Positions 20,010 to 27,395 are shown, counted from the first letter of the stretch. The stretch is DNA of 64,000 bases from Paenibacillus sp. DMB20 (GCF_000987955.1 NZ_LAZU01000037.1:434001-498000); one strand, 5' to 3'. The notes: generated by a model not told the origin, from the letters alone. A program made the numbers and translations.

Positions 20010-20130
20010 GGGCCCGATGCAGCTCAGGGGTTGGAATATAATGGTACCCAAATAAAAACAAGCCCTTTCCGTTACGGATAGGGACATCATCCGCTTTCCG
20101 CGCATAACCTGATGAAAAGGAGTGATGATT

Positions 20131-20469
20131 ATGCCAAAGTACCGGATTATTGTTGATTTGTCGGATTTCCGGCTTCATCTGCTGGATGGGGATCGGGTGA
20201 TCCGCACCTATCCGATCGCCGTCGGGAAGATGGCCACCCAGACTCCTCGGGGCAATTACACGATTGTGAACAAACAGCCTAATCCCGGAGGTCCCTACGG
20301 CTCTTACTGGCTCGGCTTGTCCAAACCCCATTACGGAATCCATGGTACGAATGATCCTTCTTCCATCGGGAGAGCCGTATCCCGCGGCTGCATCCGGATG
20401 TACAACGAAGACGTTAACCAGCTCGCCTCTCTCGTTCCCATTCATACGCAGGTGACCATCCGCCCTTGA
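20131..20469 (+). CDS. Minimal L,D-transpeptidase (YkuD domain only)
   Basis: A 112-residue protein from ATG 20131, eight bases after AAAAGGAG; the earlier GTG at 20122 sits on the ribosome site. It is a bare YkuD domain with the catalytic signature HGTND...SRGCIRM near residues 70-90, giving the active-site Cys and the His. These enzymes make 3-3 crosslinks in peptidoglycan or attach proteins to it. Unlike B. subtilis YkuD it has no LysM domain, signal peptide or membrane segment, so how it would reach the wall is unclear. Short YkuD proteins of this kind are common in Paenibacillaceae. It stands alone, with a transporter gene 118 bases downstream. Confidence 0.85.
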   Translation: MPKYRIIVDLSDFRLHLLDGDRVIRTYPIAVGKMATQTPRGNYTIVNKQPNPGGPYGSYWLGLSKPHYGIHGTNDPSSIGRAVSRGCIRMYNEDVNQLASLVPIHTQVTIRP

Positions 20470-20587
20470 AGCCCTTAGCCGCTTCCGGGCGTACAAGCTC
20501 CACGTTCATTCAAAGAGCCCGCAATTGGTTAATGAGAACTATTAGAAGCTACTTAAAGTACAATACATACCTTGGAGGGATCGTTCC

Positions 20588-21665
20588 ATGATGCAGAGCA
20601 AATACTTTCGGACATGCCTCGGCATTATCGCGCTGCTGTTAATTATCTATCTCGGCTCCAAGATCAGCTTTATGTTCCGGCCTTTCGTCTCCATCTTCAA
20701 CATGCTGTTATTTCCAATGGCGATGGCCGGTTTCTTCTATTATTTGCTGCGGCCGATCGTGGATTACCTCGAGCAGCGGAAAATCAAGCGTTCGTTGGGT
20801 GTTTTGATGATTTATTTTGCATTCGCCGGCCTGTTTGCCATGTTCGTTTTTTTTGGTATGGCCGACGCTGAAAGAGCAAATCGAAAACTTTATTATGAAT
20901 GCGCCAAACCTCGTGGACGATCTTCAGAAACAAATGGACCATCTCCAGAAAAATCCGTTTTGGGCACGTTTCATGCCTTCGGAGTCCGAGCTGTATACCC
21001 GGCTGATGGAATACGCGAACCGGGCCATGTCCTGGATCAGCACCTCGATCAGCAATCTCATTGCAGTCGTTTCCAACATCGTCATCATTATCGCCACCGT
21101 CCCGATCATTCTCTATTACATGCTGAAGGAGAGCGGGAAACTGCCGCCCAAGCTGCTCGGCATTTTACCGCGAAAATACCGGCGAGACGGTCAGGAAGTG
21201 CTGAGCGATATCGACAACGCCCTTAGCAATTTCATTATCGGCAAGGTTATTCTGAATCTGGTGCTCAGCGCGCTCATGTACATCGGCTTCCTTATCATCG
21301 GCCTGCCATACTCGCTGTTGCTGACGCTTATATCATTCGTGCTGAATTTCATTCCTTATGTCGGGGCCTTTTTGGCCGCCATACCGGTCGTCATCGTCGG
21401 ATTCATCGAGTCTCCGGGCATTGCCATCTGGTCCGTCGTTGTCATTGTCGTCGCACAGCAATTTCAAGACAATATTTTGACCCCGGTCATTTACGGCAAG
21501 CAGTTGGACATCCACCCTCTGACTACCGTCATTTTGCTTCTCGTCGGAGGAGATTTTTACGGTATCCTCGGCGTGCTTTTGGCCATACCGGCATATATGG
21601 TCATAAAAATCATATTTATCCGCGTGTACGAGCTCTTCCTTGCCGAAAAGGTGGAGGACGCTTAA
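20588..21665 (+). CDS. AI-2E family transporter (358 aa after correcting one frameshift)
   Basis: A T8 run at 20847-20854 breaks the frame; seven T gives MFVFLVWPTLKEQIENF and one continuous 358-residue protein. Start at ATG 20588 behind TTGGAGGGA. About seven to eight hydrophobic segments are present, with the family's long amphipathic region after TM3 and the late motif PYSLLLTLISFVLNFIPYVG. Members include TqsA-like exporters, sporulation proteins (YtvI) and sodium/proton antiporters; substrate cannot be predicted. A second family member occurs at 57178-58246 in the yrrI position. No operon partner is evident. Confidence 0.82.
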
Positions 21666-21734
21666 AACGCGGTACCTTTTCACCAAATCCGGCTCACCCC
21701 CTATGCGGAAGAACTTCAAACAAAAAAAGAAGCA

Positions 21735-21808
21735 AAAAAAAGCGTCCTTGGGTCCATCGTCTGAAAAAGACTCGTTCAATAGACGGTTACTCCAAGGCGC
21801 TTTCTTCT
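21735..21808 (-). terminator. Probable terminator between convergent genes
   Basis: On the minus strand AGCGCCTTGG and CCAAGGACGCT form an imperfect stem enclosing a long loop and are followed by a T8 run. It lies after the stop of the 131-residue gene and may also serve the convergent AI-2E gene. Confidence 0.5.
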
Positions 21809-21841
21809 GGGGACACGACCTGCATGCGATCCACGTTCGAT

Positions 21842-22237
21842 CTACGAGCGCCCGCGCAGCGAGCGGACAACAAAACGATGCTCGTCTTTGCGAAGGCGCA
21901 TGCCGTTCGACAGGGTCACGGTTTCCGCATCATGGGCGGTAAGTACGGCCTGGTAGGCTGCCAGGGTGTCGCCTCTCCATACCATGACGCTCGACCGGAA
22001 ATAAACCGCATTGTCGAACTGGATCGAGTGATTGACCATGTAACCGATCGAGTTTAGAGCGGGTGAATGATTCGCCTGCTCAATTTTTGCAATTGCTTGA
22101 AACGGGACGGAAATGTCACCGGGTGCGAGCACAATCCTCTCCTGTATACCGTCCCAGGCTTTCAGGGTTCCTTCCATCGTGACTTTCCCGCCGTCGCGGC
22201 GCTGAACGACCACACGACGTCCAATCCAATGCTTCAA
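21842..22237 (-). CDS. Hypothetical protein, 131 aa
   Basis: I do not recognise the family. The start is TTG 22237, ten bases behind GGGGAGG, and only 24 bases after the ung stop, so it is probably cotranscribed with ung. The sequence is basic and beta-rich by appearance (RRVVVQRRDGGKVTMEGTL, then ISVPFQAIAKIE), suggesting a small barrel (SH3/Sm-like) fold. It has no signal peptide, cysteines or membrane segments. Codon use resembles its neighbours. A nucleic-acid-related role is possible from the basic character and the ung neighbour, but this is only inference. Confidence 0.6.
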   Translation of the reverse strand: MKHWIGRRVVVQRRDGGKVTMEGTLKAWDGIQERIVLAPGDISVPFQAIAKIEQANHSPALNSIGYMVNHSIQFDNAVYFRSSVMVWRGDTLAAYQAVLTAHDAETVTLSNGMRLRKDEHRFVVRSLRGRS

Positions 22238-22261
22238 CGCCCTTGCACCTCCCCGGTCTAT

Positions 22262-22945
22262 TCACCTTCCGCTGCCCGGCAGATCGGGAATGCTCCAATC
22301 TACCGGCTTAATGCCATGCTCCGTCAGAAAAGAGTTTGAAGCCGAAAAAGGCCGGCTGCCCAAAAATCCTTTATGTGCCGCAAACGGGCTCGGATGGGTC
22401 GATTCCAACACCTTGTGGCGCTTGCGGTCGATAAATGCGCCTTTTTTCTGGGCATGGCTCCCCCATAAAATAAATACCATCGGGATTTCGCGATCATTCA
22501 GCAAAGAAATAACCGCGTCCGTAAAATGCTCCCAACCGAGTCCCTTGTGGGAATTCGGCTCACCTTCCCTTACCGTAAGCACTGCATTAAGAAGCAGGAC
22601 GCCCTGGTTGGCCCAATGCATCAACGAACCGTGATTCGGAATGGGCACGCCGAGATCCGCTGCAAGCTCTTTATGAATATTATGTAATGACGGCGGTATT
22701 CTCACACCCGGTCTGACGGAAAAACTTAATCCCTCAGCCTGACCGCGGCCATGATACGGATCCTGACCCAGAATGACAACCTTCACGTCCCGATACGGCG
22801 TTTGCTTTAACGCCCGAAAAATATCCTCTTTCGGCGGGTAAACGTTAAACTCCTTGTACTCCACGGCCAGCTTGTAGCGCAGCTGGTTAAAGTACGGCTT
22901 CTCCATCTCTTCTTGCAGAAGATGATCCCAATCGTTGTTAAACAC
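22262..22945 (-). CDS. ung: Uracil-DNA glycosylase
   Basis: A 227-residue family 1 enzyme that removes uracil from DNA to start base-excision repair. Start placed at GTG 22945 (VFNNDWDHLL), five bases behind AAGGAGG, matching the usual N-terminus of Gram-positive Ung; the ATG at 22993 would add a 16-residue unlikely leader. Family motifs are intact: GQDPYHGRGQAEGLSFSV with the catalytic Asp, LLLNAVLTVREGEPNSH with uracil contacts, and HPSPFAAHKGFLGSRPF with the catalytic His and the minor-groove loop. A hypothetical gene follows 24 bases later. A hairpin terminator separates it from the tRNA-Leu gene on its upstream side. Confidence 0.95.
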   Translation of the reverse strand: MFNNDWDHLLQEEMEKPYFNQLRYKLAVEYKEFNVYPPKEDIFRALKQTPYRDVKVVILGQDPYHGRGQAEGLSFSVRPGVRIPPSLHNIHKELAADLGVPIPNHGSLMHWANQGVLLLNAVLTVREGEPNSHKGLGWEHFTDAVISLLNDREIPMVFILWGSHAQKKGAFIDRKRHKVLESTHPSPFAAHKGFLGSRPFSASNSFLTEHGIKPVDWSIPDLPGSGR

Positions 22946-23026
22946 GGCTGCCTCCTTCTGGCAGATGCCTCTCTTGCGAGTTGATAGATTCATAGATACA
23001 ACTTAAGAAAATATTACAACTTTTCC

Positions 23027-23079
23027 AAAAAAAAATAAACCGCCTTCTATCTTAGAGATAGCGAACGGTTTATTTTTTT
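23027..23079. terminator. Hairpin flanked by A- and T-runs between tRNA-Leu and ung
   Basis: AAATAAACCG and CGGTTTATTT form a 10-bp stem around a 23-base loop, with an A8-9 run on one side and a T7 run on the other. It lies 22 bases downstream of tRNA-Leu on the minus strand and should end that transcript; it could work in both directions. Confidence 0.75.
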
Positions 23080-23100
23080 ATCACGCTTGACATTCATGTA

Positions 23101-23186
23101 TGCCGAGGACCGGGCTCGAACCGGTACGGTAGTCACCTACCGCAGGATTTTAAGTCCTGTGCGTCTGCCAATTCCGCCACCCCGGC
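23101..23186 (-). tRNA. tRNA-Leu (anticodon TAA)
   Basis: An 86-base class II tRNA. The acceptor GCCGGGG pairs with CCTCGGC plus discriminator A. The D-arm region reads GGCGGAATTGGCAGACGC, typical of tRNA-Leu. The anticodon loop ACTTAAAAT carries TAA. A long variable arm (GCGGTAGGTGACTACCGT) and the T loop GGTTCGAGCCC follow. The CCA end is not encoded. Confidence 0.95.
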
Positions 23187-23355
23187 ATATTAGGGGCTAT
23201 TTACAAGCAAATAACCAAGTTAAAGCGTCATGAATAGTATTATATCCATAATTGGTCGTAAGATCAACCATTTTTTTTTAGGTTATTTTATTGCCCTCAT
23301 AATAGTCGGGGTTCAAGCTGCAAACACATATATTTTGATATGGAATTAAAACGTT

Positions 23356-23704
23356 CTATCCGGCCTGGCCGGATTCCTCGGACCCGGTTTTCGACTTGTT
23401 CAGCAGGACAATTCCGGCAATAACCAGGATCAGCGCTGCCGCTTTCATGAACGACATGTGCTCGTTAAAAGCGATAACGCCGATGATTGCCGTTAAAGCC
23501 GTGCCGATTCCCGACCAGGTTGCATAGGCCGATGATAATGAAATGCTTTTTAACGCAAAAGAAAGAAATATAAAAAGATCCCACAAAACCCGCCACGACC
23601 CCGATAGACGGCCAAAGCTCCGTGAAACCCTCCGATATCTTCAGCATGGTCGACCCGAAGGACTCAAACAAAATGGCAAGACCTAAGTACACTGCGCCTC
23701 CCAA
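23356..23704 (-). CDS. SMR-family multidrug exporter subunit, second gene (frameshifted)
   Basis: About 111-115 residues after removing one extra base in the A/T-rich stretch 23561-23576; the joined sequence reads VGSFYFLSFALKSISLSSAYATWSG. Start is TTG 23704, 13 bases after the partner's stop, or GTG 23692 just behind GGGAGG. It has four membrane helices with the essential glutamate in LFESFGSTMLK of helix 1. Small multidrug resistance proteins act as dimers that exchange cations or guanidinium-type compounds for protons. With the adjacent homologue it forms a two-gene pair like EbrAB or YkkCD, whose members insert in opposite orientations. Substrate is unknown; no recognisable guanidine riboswitch precedes the pair. 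Confidence 0.8.
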
Positions 23705-23716
23705 CGACCTTCCCCC

Positions 23717-24034
23717 TTATTTCGCAAGATTCAGCAATACGATGCCTATGGTAAGTATGGCAATGCCAAGCAACCCCTGACGGTTGATCTTCTCTTTAAA
23801 TAGATATACCCCGATAATGACGGTCAGGATCGTCCCCACTCCGCTCCATGTTGCATATGACAACCCCAGCGGGAGTACCTGAAGCGCTTTGGACAACATG
23901 TAAAAGGCCGCAATATAACCTGCCACGACCCCGAGGACGGGAACAAATCTAGTAAATCCATGCGAAAGCTTCAGCATCGTGGAGCCGAATACTTCGAATA
24001 CGATGGCCCCTGCCAAAAACAAATAGAAAACCAC
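23717..24034 (-). CDS. SMR-family multidrug exporter subunit, first gene
   Basis: A 105-residue protein of four membrane helices starting at GTG 24034, with AAGGAGGG just upstream. The conserved charged residue of helix 1 is in IVFEVFGSTMLKLSHGF; helix 3 carries LPLGLSYATWSGVGTIL, the usual SMR signature. It is followed 13 bases later by a second, different SMR gene, so a heterodimeric exporter is likely. The ~130-base leader on the minus strand has a TATAAT box in GGTATAATG and a GC-rich hairpin (24079-24107) that could be regulatory, but it does not match the guanidine-I, -II or -III patterns I know. Confidence 0.88.
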   Translation of the reverse strand: MVFYLFLAGAIVFEVFGSTMLKLSHGFTRFVPVLGVVAGYIAAFYMLSKALQVLPLGLSYATWSGVGTILTVIIGVYLFKEKINRQGLLGIAILTIGIVLLNLAK

Positions 24035-24182
24035 TCGTTACCCTCCTTAACGCAAAACGCAAACTGTACGTCCACGGCCCGTATCGGCCCGATCCGAAAC
24101 GGCCGCAAACACGCGAAGCTGAAAAATGTTTGCATCCTCCGCCTGTTCTTCCGAGCCTCATTATACCATTTCGTTCGGCAGA

Positions 24183-24223
24183 CTAAAAAGCATCCCTGGG
24201 GAAGATTTCCTTTGGGGATGCTT
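24183..24223 (-). terminator. Terminator after the 202-aa hypothetical gene
   Basis: On the minus strand AAGCATCCC and GGGATGCTT pair around an 18-base loop and are followed by TTTTT. It sits 65 bases after the stop of the gene at 24288-24897. Confidence 0.8.
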
Positions 24224-24287
24224 CAGCTTGGCGCAAGCGCGATTCGGAAAACGAGGTCGCCAGCGCCGATCGTGTTTTCCAGGTTGC

Positions 24288-24897
24288 TTATCTGAGAAAG
24301 CTTGACGGAAACTGTTGGATGATACCGCTTGTCATCATGTCGGCCATCTCAAGTGCCTGCGGTTCGATCAGGTCGTTTAAAGCGATATTTTTCGAATGAT
24401 CGCCTGCAATACGAGCGGTGACCTCTTCGCTGAGAAGTCTCAGATGCTCACGCAGCATGCGCTGCCATTCCGCCTGGGACCAATAGGGATTGATCCTGCC
24501 AAGAAAAAGAGCAAATCGCATCCGCATTGGCGTACCACCGCATCTGAGCGTCCGCCGCCGCTTGGGCGTTGCCCGACTTCAGCGCCCCAACAAGTTCGGC
24601 CGCTATCGTAAGATGACTCCGGAATAAGTTCGCGAACCTAGCCGCGATGTCCGAACCGTAATAAAGGGCAAGAACAGCCGCAAAATCGTCGGGATTTCGG
24701 AGGAGCCTTTCCGTGGTTTCCTTTACATCCGGGAGGTCTCCAACGATACTGTTTACCGTCAATCTGGTCCAGTACACATGCTGCTCCAATAGAGTCCTGA
24801 ACTTCCTGTTCAACTCTACGGCTGACGGCGTCAACGCCCAATGACTAGCCTGCCGAAAACCATAATGCCAATAAACCGGGGAATAAGCACACATCAT
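24288..24897 (-). CDS. Hypothetical helical protein (202 aa after correcting one frameshift)
   Basis: An extra A in AAA at 24513-24515 splits the gene; removing it gives ANADAIALFLGRINPYW and a single 202-residue frame. Start at ATG 24897, six bases behind AAAAAGGAG. The sequence is rich in predicted helices, with aromatic and arginine-rich stretches such as VYWHYGFRQASHW and RINPYWSQAEWQRMLREHL. It has no signal peptide or cysteine cluster. Similar proteins in Bacillus and Paenibacillus are often labelled 'acetylglutamate kinase', but no kinase motif is visible and I would not use that name. Function unknown. It has its own terminator and stands alone. Confidence 0.65.
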
Positions 24898-25047
24898 GGG
24901 TAACTCCTTTTTCAATATTGTATAGGCAAAATGCTTATTTTGTGCTTGCGTTACCTTTAATGCTTAAAAAAAACGCAACAAGTCTCCCCAAACCTGCGTA
25001 CAGCTATTTCCTCGGGCTTTTCCCATTACCATGTAAGAGCATTTCGT

Positions 25048-25077
25048 TTGAGATCGAACGAGTTAATGTTGTATAAT
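25048..25077 (+). promoter_or_regulatory. Promoter of the small-protein operon
   Basis: TTGAGA (25048-25053) and TATAAT (25072-25077) are separated by 18 bases. A transcript would start near 25084, about 20 bases ahead of the first mini-gene. Confidence 0.65.
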
Positions 25078-25103
25078 TCAGGAAATCCCATTGAGGTGCG
25101 CCG

Positions 25104-25251
25104 ATGAAAAAAATTTAGTCGTTTTGAAAAGGTCATCATTTCGATACTCGTAGGATTGATTTTATTGTTCATCGGATCTTTCTTTTTTTGTCAGGTACGT
25201 GTTTCTGAATTTTCCATTTGCTCCTTAAGTAAAGAGGGAGACTCTTCTTGA
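25104..25251 (+). CDS. Small single-span membrane protein (48 aa after correcting one frameshift)
   Basis: ATG 25104 follows GAGGTGCGCCG. As given, an A7 run (25107-25113) leads to an immediate stop. With six A the frame reads MKKFSRFEKVII, then one membrane helix SILVGLILLFIGSFFF, and ends SKEGDSS, 48 residues. The same one-base excess occurs in many other genes here, so I treat it as an error. A good promoter lies upstream and a second mini-gene with a strong ribosome site follows 29 bases later. I do not know the family. Short membrane peptides of this shape include type I toxins, holin-like proteins and membrane-protein regulators. Confidence 0.45.
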
Positions 25252-25280
25252 CATTCTTTCCCGAAAGGAGGTACATCATT

Positions 25281-25394
25281 ATGAAAAAATTTAGATTTAA
25301 ACGGGCCCAGTTAGAGCGCTTTTCGAACATCACCACTCTAGGATCGGATGTTATTTACTATCTCCCTCGTTTGATCATGAAACTTTTAAACTAA
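25281..25394 (+). CDS. Cationic mini-protein, 37 aa (copy 1)
   Basis: ATG 25281 is ten bases behind the near-perfect site GAAAGGAGG. The product starts MKKFRFKRAQLERF and ends SDVIYYLPRLIMKLLN; it is basic and its C-terminal half is amphipathic. A second gene at 28150-28266 encodes a 38-residue relative ending SDVALYLPRLTMKLFN, with clear DNA similarity over the last ~50 bases. Conservation of both frame and stop argues that these are real genes. I do not recognise the family. It could be a secreted or membrane-active peptide, a regulator, or part of a toxin-like pair with the preceding small membrane protein; none of these is shown. Confidence 0.6.
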   Translation: MKKFRFKRAQLERFSNITTLGSDVIYYLPRLIMKLLN

Positions 25395-25459
25395 ACCAAT
25401 CCATTTTCCGCCTCAAATACAAGAGAACCATATACCCTCATGATTTTTTAAAATATCAC

Positions 25460-25753
25460 TCAACTCAAAGCACCTAATAAAAACGTCCAATAATCGCTGC
25501 CGCTGCCCTGTTTTATGGTCGAAAATGGCGAAGAATCCTCTTCATCCTTGATCACGACAATGCTTGCCGTATCCGGCTTAATCCGCCATTGGATGTACCC
25601 TTTGCCTTCCAAACTTTGCAGTGCCTGCATGATGTCTTCCTTTTGGCGTCCGATCATATGTTCCAATAGCTTAATGTCCGGCATACGGCCCAGCCTGTGC
25701 ATTGGATAATTGATCAAGATTCGGTGCAACTTGCGTTCTAAGTCAGGAAGCAT
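25460..25753 (-). CDS. Small winged-helix-like protein, 97 aa
   Basis: Start at ATG 25753, eight bases behind GGAGG, overlapping the 3' end of the WYL-like gene by 11 bases; the longer frame upstream is the antisense-phase extension. The sequence begins MLPDLERKLHRIL and continues with IKLLEHMIGRQKEDIMQALQSLEGKGYIQWRIKPD, which fits a helix-turn-helix followed by a short wing. It is likely to bind DNA, perhaps as a small regulator. The transcript starts from a promoter with LexA-type boxes, so the protein may be made during the SOS response. The C-terminus (YWTFLLGALS) is unusually hydrophobic for a DNA-binding protein. Confidence 0.6.
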   Translation of the reverse strand: MLPDLERKLHRILINYPMHRLGRMPDIKLLEHMIGRQKEDIMQALQSLEGKGYIQWRIKPDTASIVVIKDEEDSSPFSTIKQGSGSDYWTFLLGALS

Positions 25754-25946
25754 AGCGCCCACCTCCAGCAGGACGCATGGCGAGGATGTTCTCAATCCGG
25801 AACACCCGCGGTGCTCCTGACTGCAGGCAGCGGGCACGGACACGTCCATCCTTTACCCCGATCACTTCAATCTTCCTTTGTGTGATATTGCCTTTCCCGT
25901 CAATGTAGATAATTTCGATGATATCGCCGATGTATTTATCCACCAT
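25743..25946 (-). CDS. Stand-alone WYL-like domain protein, 67 aa
   Basis: ATG 25946 follows GGAGGCGAAC. The protein is MVDKYIGDIIEIIYIDGKGNITQRKI... ending AMRPAGGGRYAS, a single small beta-barrel resembling the WYL module (IIYIDGKG...R.I.V.GV..GRVRA.CL....PRVFRIENI). WYL domains sense ligands, often nucleic-acid fragments, in DNA-damage and phage-defence regulators. Here the module is separate, with the winged-helix gene overlapping its end, so the two may form a split regulator. The promoter contains a LexA box between -35 and -10. It lies in an AT-rich accessory stretch. Confidence 0.6.
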   Translation of the reverse strand: MVDKYIGDIIEIIYIDGKGNITQRKIEVIGVKDGRVRARCLQSGAPRVFRIENILAMRPAGGGRYAS

Positions 25947-25962
25947 GTTCGCCTCCAAACAG

Positions 25963-26006
25963 GAACATTTGTTTGTATTATATGCGAACATCAGTTCTTT
26001 TATCAA
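25963..26006 (-). promoter_or_regulatory. LexA/DinR-type SOS promoter with two boxes
   Basis: On the minus strand TTGATA (26006-26001) and TATAAT (25982-25977) are 18 bases apart. A perfect GAAC-N4-GTTC box (25986-25997) fills the spacer. A second box with one mismatch (GAAC-ATTT-GTTT on the plus strand, 25963-25974) covers the start site. This is the arrangement of LexA-repressed genes in Firmicutes, consensus CGAACRNRYGTTYG. Confidence 0.7.
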
Positions 26007-26018
26007 TGTAAATTTCAT

Positions 26019-26245
26019 CCTGAATTCAACACCATAACTTACCTTCGTTTCTGTGGCAGCGCTCCGGCAACGGAATGAAATGTCGCCGGTGACGTACGTG
26101 ATTTTCGATATAATTCAAAGGCAAGGATCTCTGTAAGCTACCACTCAAGAGCGTAAGGGAATACTGCACGGCATAGAGATGCCAAACCAGCACTTCGGGA
26201 TATTTCCTGCAATTTATATTGATTTTGTTTGTTAGACAAAAACAA
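26019..26245. other. Gene-free stretch between the SOS promoter and the yjdF terminator
   Basis: No frame with a plausible start and ribosome site was found on either strand. A short GC-richer piece near 26055-26090 holds CCGGCAACGG/CGCCGGTG, a weak inverted repeat. Nothing else stands out. Confidence 0.5.
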
Positions 26246-26275
26246 GACCGCCTTAGCAGATAAGGCGATCTTGAA
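26245..26275 (-). terminator. Terminator of the yjdF transcript
   Basis: On the minus strand AAGATCGCCTTA and TAAGGCGGTCTT form a 12-bp stem with one mismatch, loop TCTGC, followed by GTTTTTG. It lies about 60 bases after the yjdF stop. Confidence 0.75.
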
Positions 26276-26336
26276 CTATCAATGCCACTTTCAAAATAAA
26301 AAAAACAAAAACAAATACGTGCAAAAAAATTTTAAA

Positions 26337-26747
26337 CTACCTTCCACGATGTTTATCTTTCGCTTTTTGATGTTTTATTTCTCGCTTTCGTTCTTTCATT
26401 TCTTCCCTTTGTTGACGAGTAAAAGTTTGCTTTTCTTTTTTTCTTTTCTCATAATCCAATTTTATTGCTTCTTGGGCATGAGAAGATATTCCTTTGTTTT
26501 TCATTTCGGCAGATACTTGTCTTGCCAAACGCTTTGGGTTTATTTTCGGTTTATAAGGAGTTTTTATTTTGACTTCCTGAGACATCCTGCTTGTCATGTC
26601 AAATATTTGACTCGTTATGAACTCAATAATTTCAGAATCATTTGGCTCTGAACCAAATAGGAACCTGCCCGCTTTCAATTTTCCTTCATAAACTTCCTCA
26701 ACAATACCCACCCAAAATTGACCATCATGATATACGGTTAGCTTCAT
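26337..26747 (-). CDS. yjdF: YjdF-family protein (DUF2992)
   Basis: A 136-residue protein from ATG 26747 (MKLTVYHDGQFWVGIVEEV), behind AGAGGGGG; the longer open frame to 26822 lies inside the structured leader. The N-terminal half is the compact DUF2992 domain, and the C-terminal third is highly charged (KDYEKRKKEKQ..., REEMKERKREIKHQKAKDKH). YjdF of B. subtilis has no established biochemical role, but its gene is preceded by a riboswitch that responds to azaaromatic compounds, so a role in handling toxic heteroaromatics has been proposed. Here the same gene follows a three-hairpin leader and sits in an AT-rich accessory stretch next to a drug acetyltransferase gene. Confidence 0.88.
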   Translation of the reverse strand: MKLTVYHDGQFWVGIVEEVYEGKLKAGRFLFGSEPNDSEIIEFITSQIFDMTSRMSQEVKIKTPYKPKINPKRLARQVSAEMKNKGISSHAQEAIKLDYEKRKKEKQTFTRQQREEMKERKREIKHQKAKDKHRGR

Positions 26748-26761
26748 AAAATCCCCCTCTA

Positions 26762-26870
26762 ATCTTACCTTGGAGCAATGGACATCCCGAGGGGGGAAGG
26801 TTACTGGCATCGAATTCCTCACAAAAGACTCGATGCGTCTGGACTACCAACCAGACTGTGTTTTTTTTGC
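26762..26870 (-). ncRNA. Probable yjdF riboswitch
   Basis: The minus-strand leader directly before yjdF can form three helices. They are GTCTGG/CCAGAC (26837-26856), GCATCGA/TCGATGC (26807-26836) and ACCTT/AAGGT (26767-26801). The last encloses CTCGGGATGTCCATTG, which resembles the conserved segment I recall for the yjdF motif. Position ahead of a yjdF gene is the main support. Ligand and mechanism (translation initiation control) are inferred from the known family. Confidence 0.6.
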
Positions 26871-27238
26871 TCCATAATTTCAATTATACAACACTGACCT
26901 TTTTCATGTAACTGCAAGTTTGCATACAAACATCGATATCTCAGATGCAACACCAGTTTTGACATAACCAGTTCAGTTTTACAAGGATTACATAACCGAC
27001 AAAGTACTACATGAGGGTGAATCTATGCTTAAGGAACAACAATTATGGCCATAGAAAGAAAAACAGCAACAAGTTGCATTCATACAAAAATAGGAAAATT
27101 ACAGTTGGGTTACAGAAATATTCGTTGATCCAGAAAGAGGAAAAATAATCAAGTTGGTGCTAAAACTATGGTTTAAGTTACAGTCTGATTGTGCTCATTT
27201 AAGGATCAAAAAATTCAGTCTGTATTCGAACTGCGTGT
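26871..27238. other. AT-rich gene-free stretch
   Basis: Only very short or start-less frames occur. Some pieces look coding-like but are interrupted (for example around 27045-27160), so this may be decayed DNA. A region just before 26940 probably holds the yjdF promoter on the minus strand, but no clear -35/-10 pair was found. Confidence 0.45.
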
Positions 27239-27268
27239 TTGACGAAAAGATAATTCGTTTGTTACAAT
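27239..27268 (+). promoter_or_regulatory. Promoter of the acetyltransferase gene
   Basis: TTGACG (27239-27244) and TACAAT (27263-27268) are 18 bases apart. Transcription would begin near 27275, leaving a leader of about 120 bases with a short open frame and a strong hairpin. Confidence 0.65.
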
Positions 27269-27300
27269 CTCACCAACAAAAAAGGAAAAGGATGAGGGCG

Positions 27301-27354
27301 ATGGTTCGTCGTTTGATAAGGTTTAAAAATGTCGCTACTGCATTAAGCTTCTAA
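27301..27354 (+). CDS. Leader peptide of the acetyltransferase gene, 17 aa
   Basis: ATG 27301 lies nine bases after AAAAGG; the peptide is MVRRLIRFKNVATALSF, stop TAA 27352-27354. An in-frame ATG at 27292 would add MRA. Its last codons (AGC TTC TAA) form the 5' arm of the hairpin that precedes the acetyltransferase ribosome site. A ribosome stalled near the end would open the hairpin, as in cat-type translation attenuation. Confidence 0.55.
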   Translation: MVRRLIRFKNVATALSF

Positions 27355-27384
27355 GTAAAAAAATGATCTATTCTACTTAGAAGC
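27347..27384 (+). promoter_or_regulatory. Attenuator hairpin ahead of the acetyltransferase gene
   Basis: GCTTCTAAGTA (27347-27357) pairs perfectly with TACTTAGAAGC (27374-27384) around a 16-base loop. The 3' arm abuts the ribosome site GAGGAAAGAG (27385-27394). No T-run follows, so control of translation rather than transcription is expected. Confidence 0.6.
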
Positions 27385-27395
27385 GAGGAAAGAGA

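Noticed and set aside
19942..20496. A 184-codon minus-strand frame
   Set aside because: Antisense to the L,D-transpeptidase and out of frame with the general-stress-protein fragment.
24035..24160. A guanidine riboswitch before the SMR pair
   Set aside because: A hairpin is present, but the conserved ykkC, mini-ykkC (paired ACGR loops) and ykkC-III patterns were not found.
27154..27354. A 66-residue plus-strand frame before the acetyltransferase
   Set aside because: The promoter at 27239-27268 lies inside it; only its last 17-20 codons, the leader peptide, are likely to be translated.
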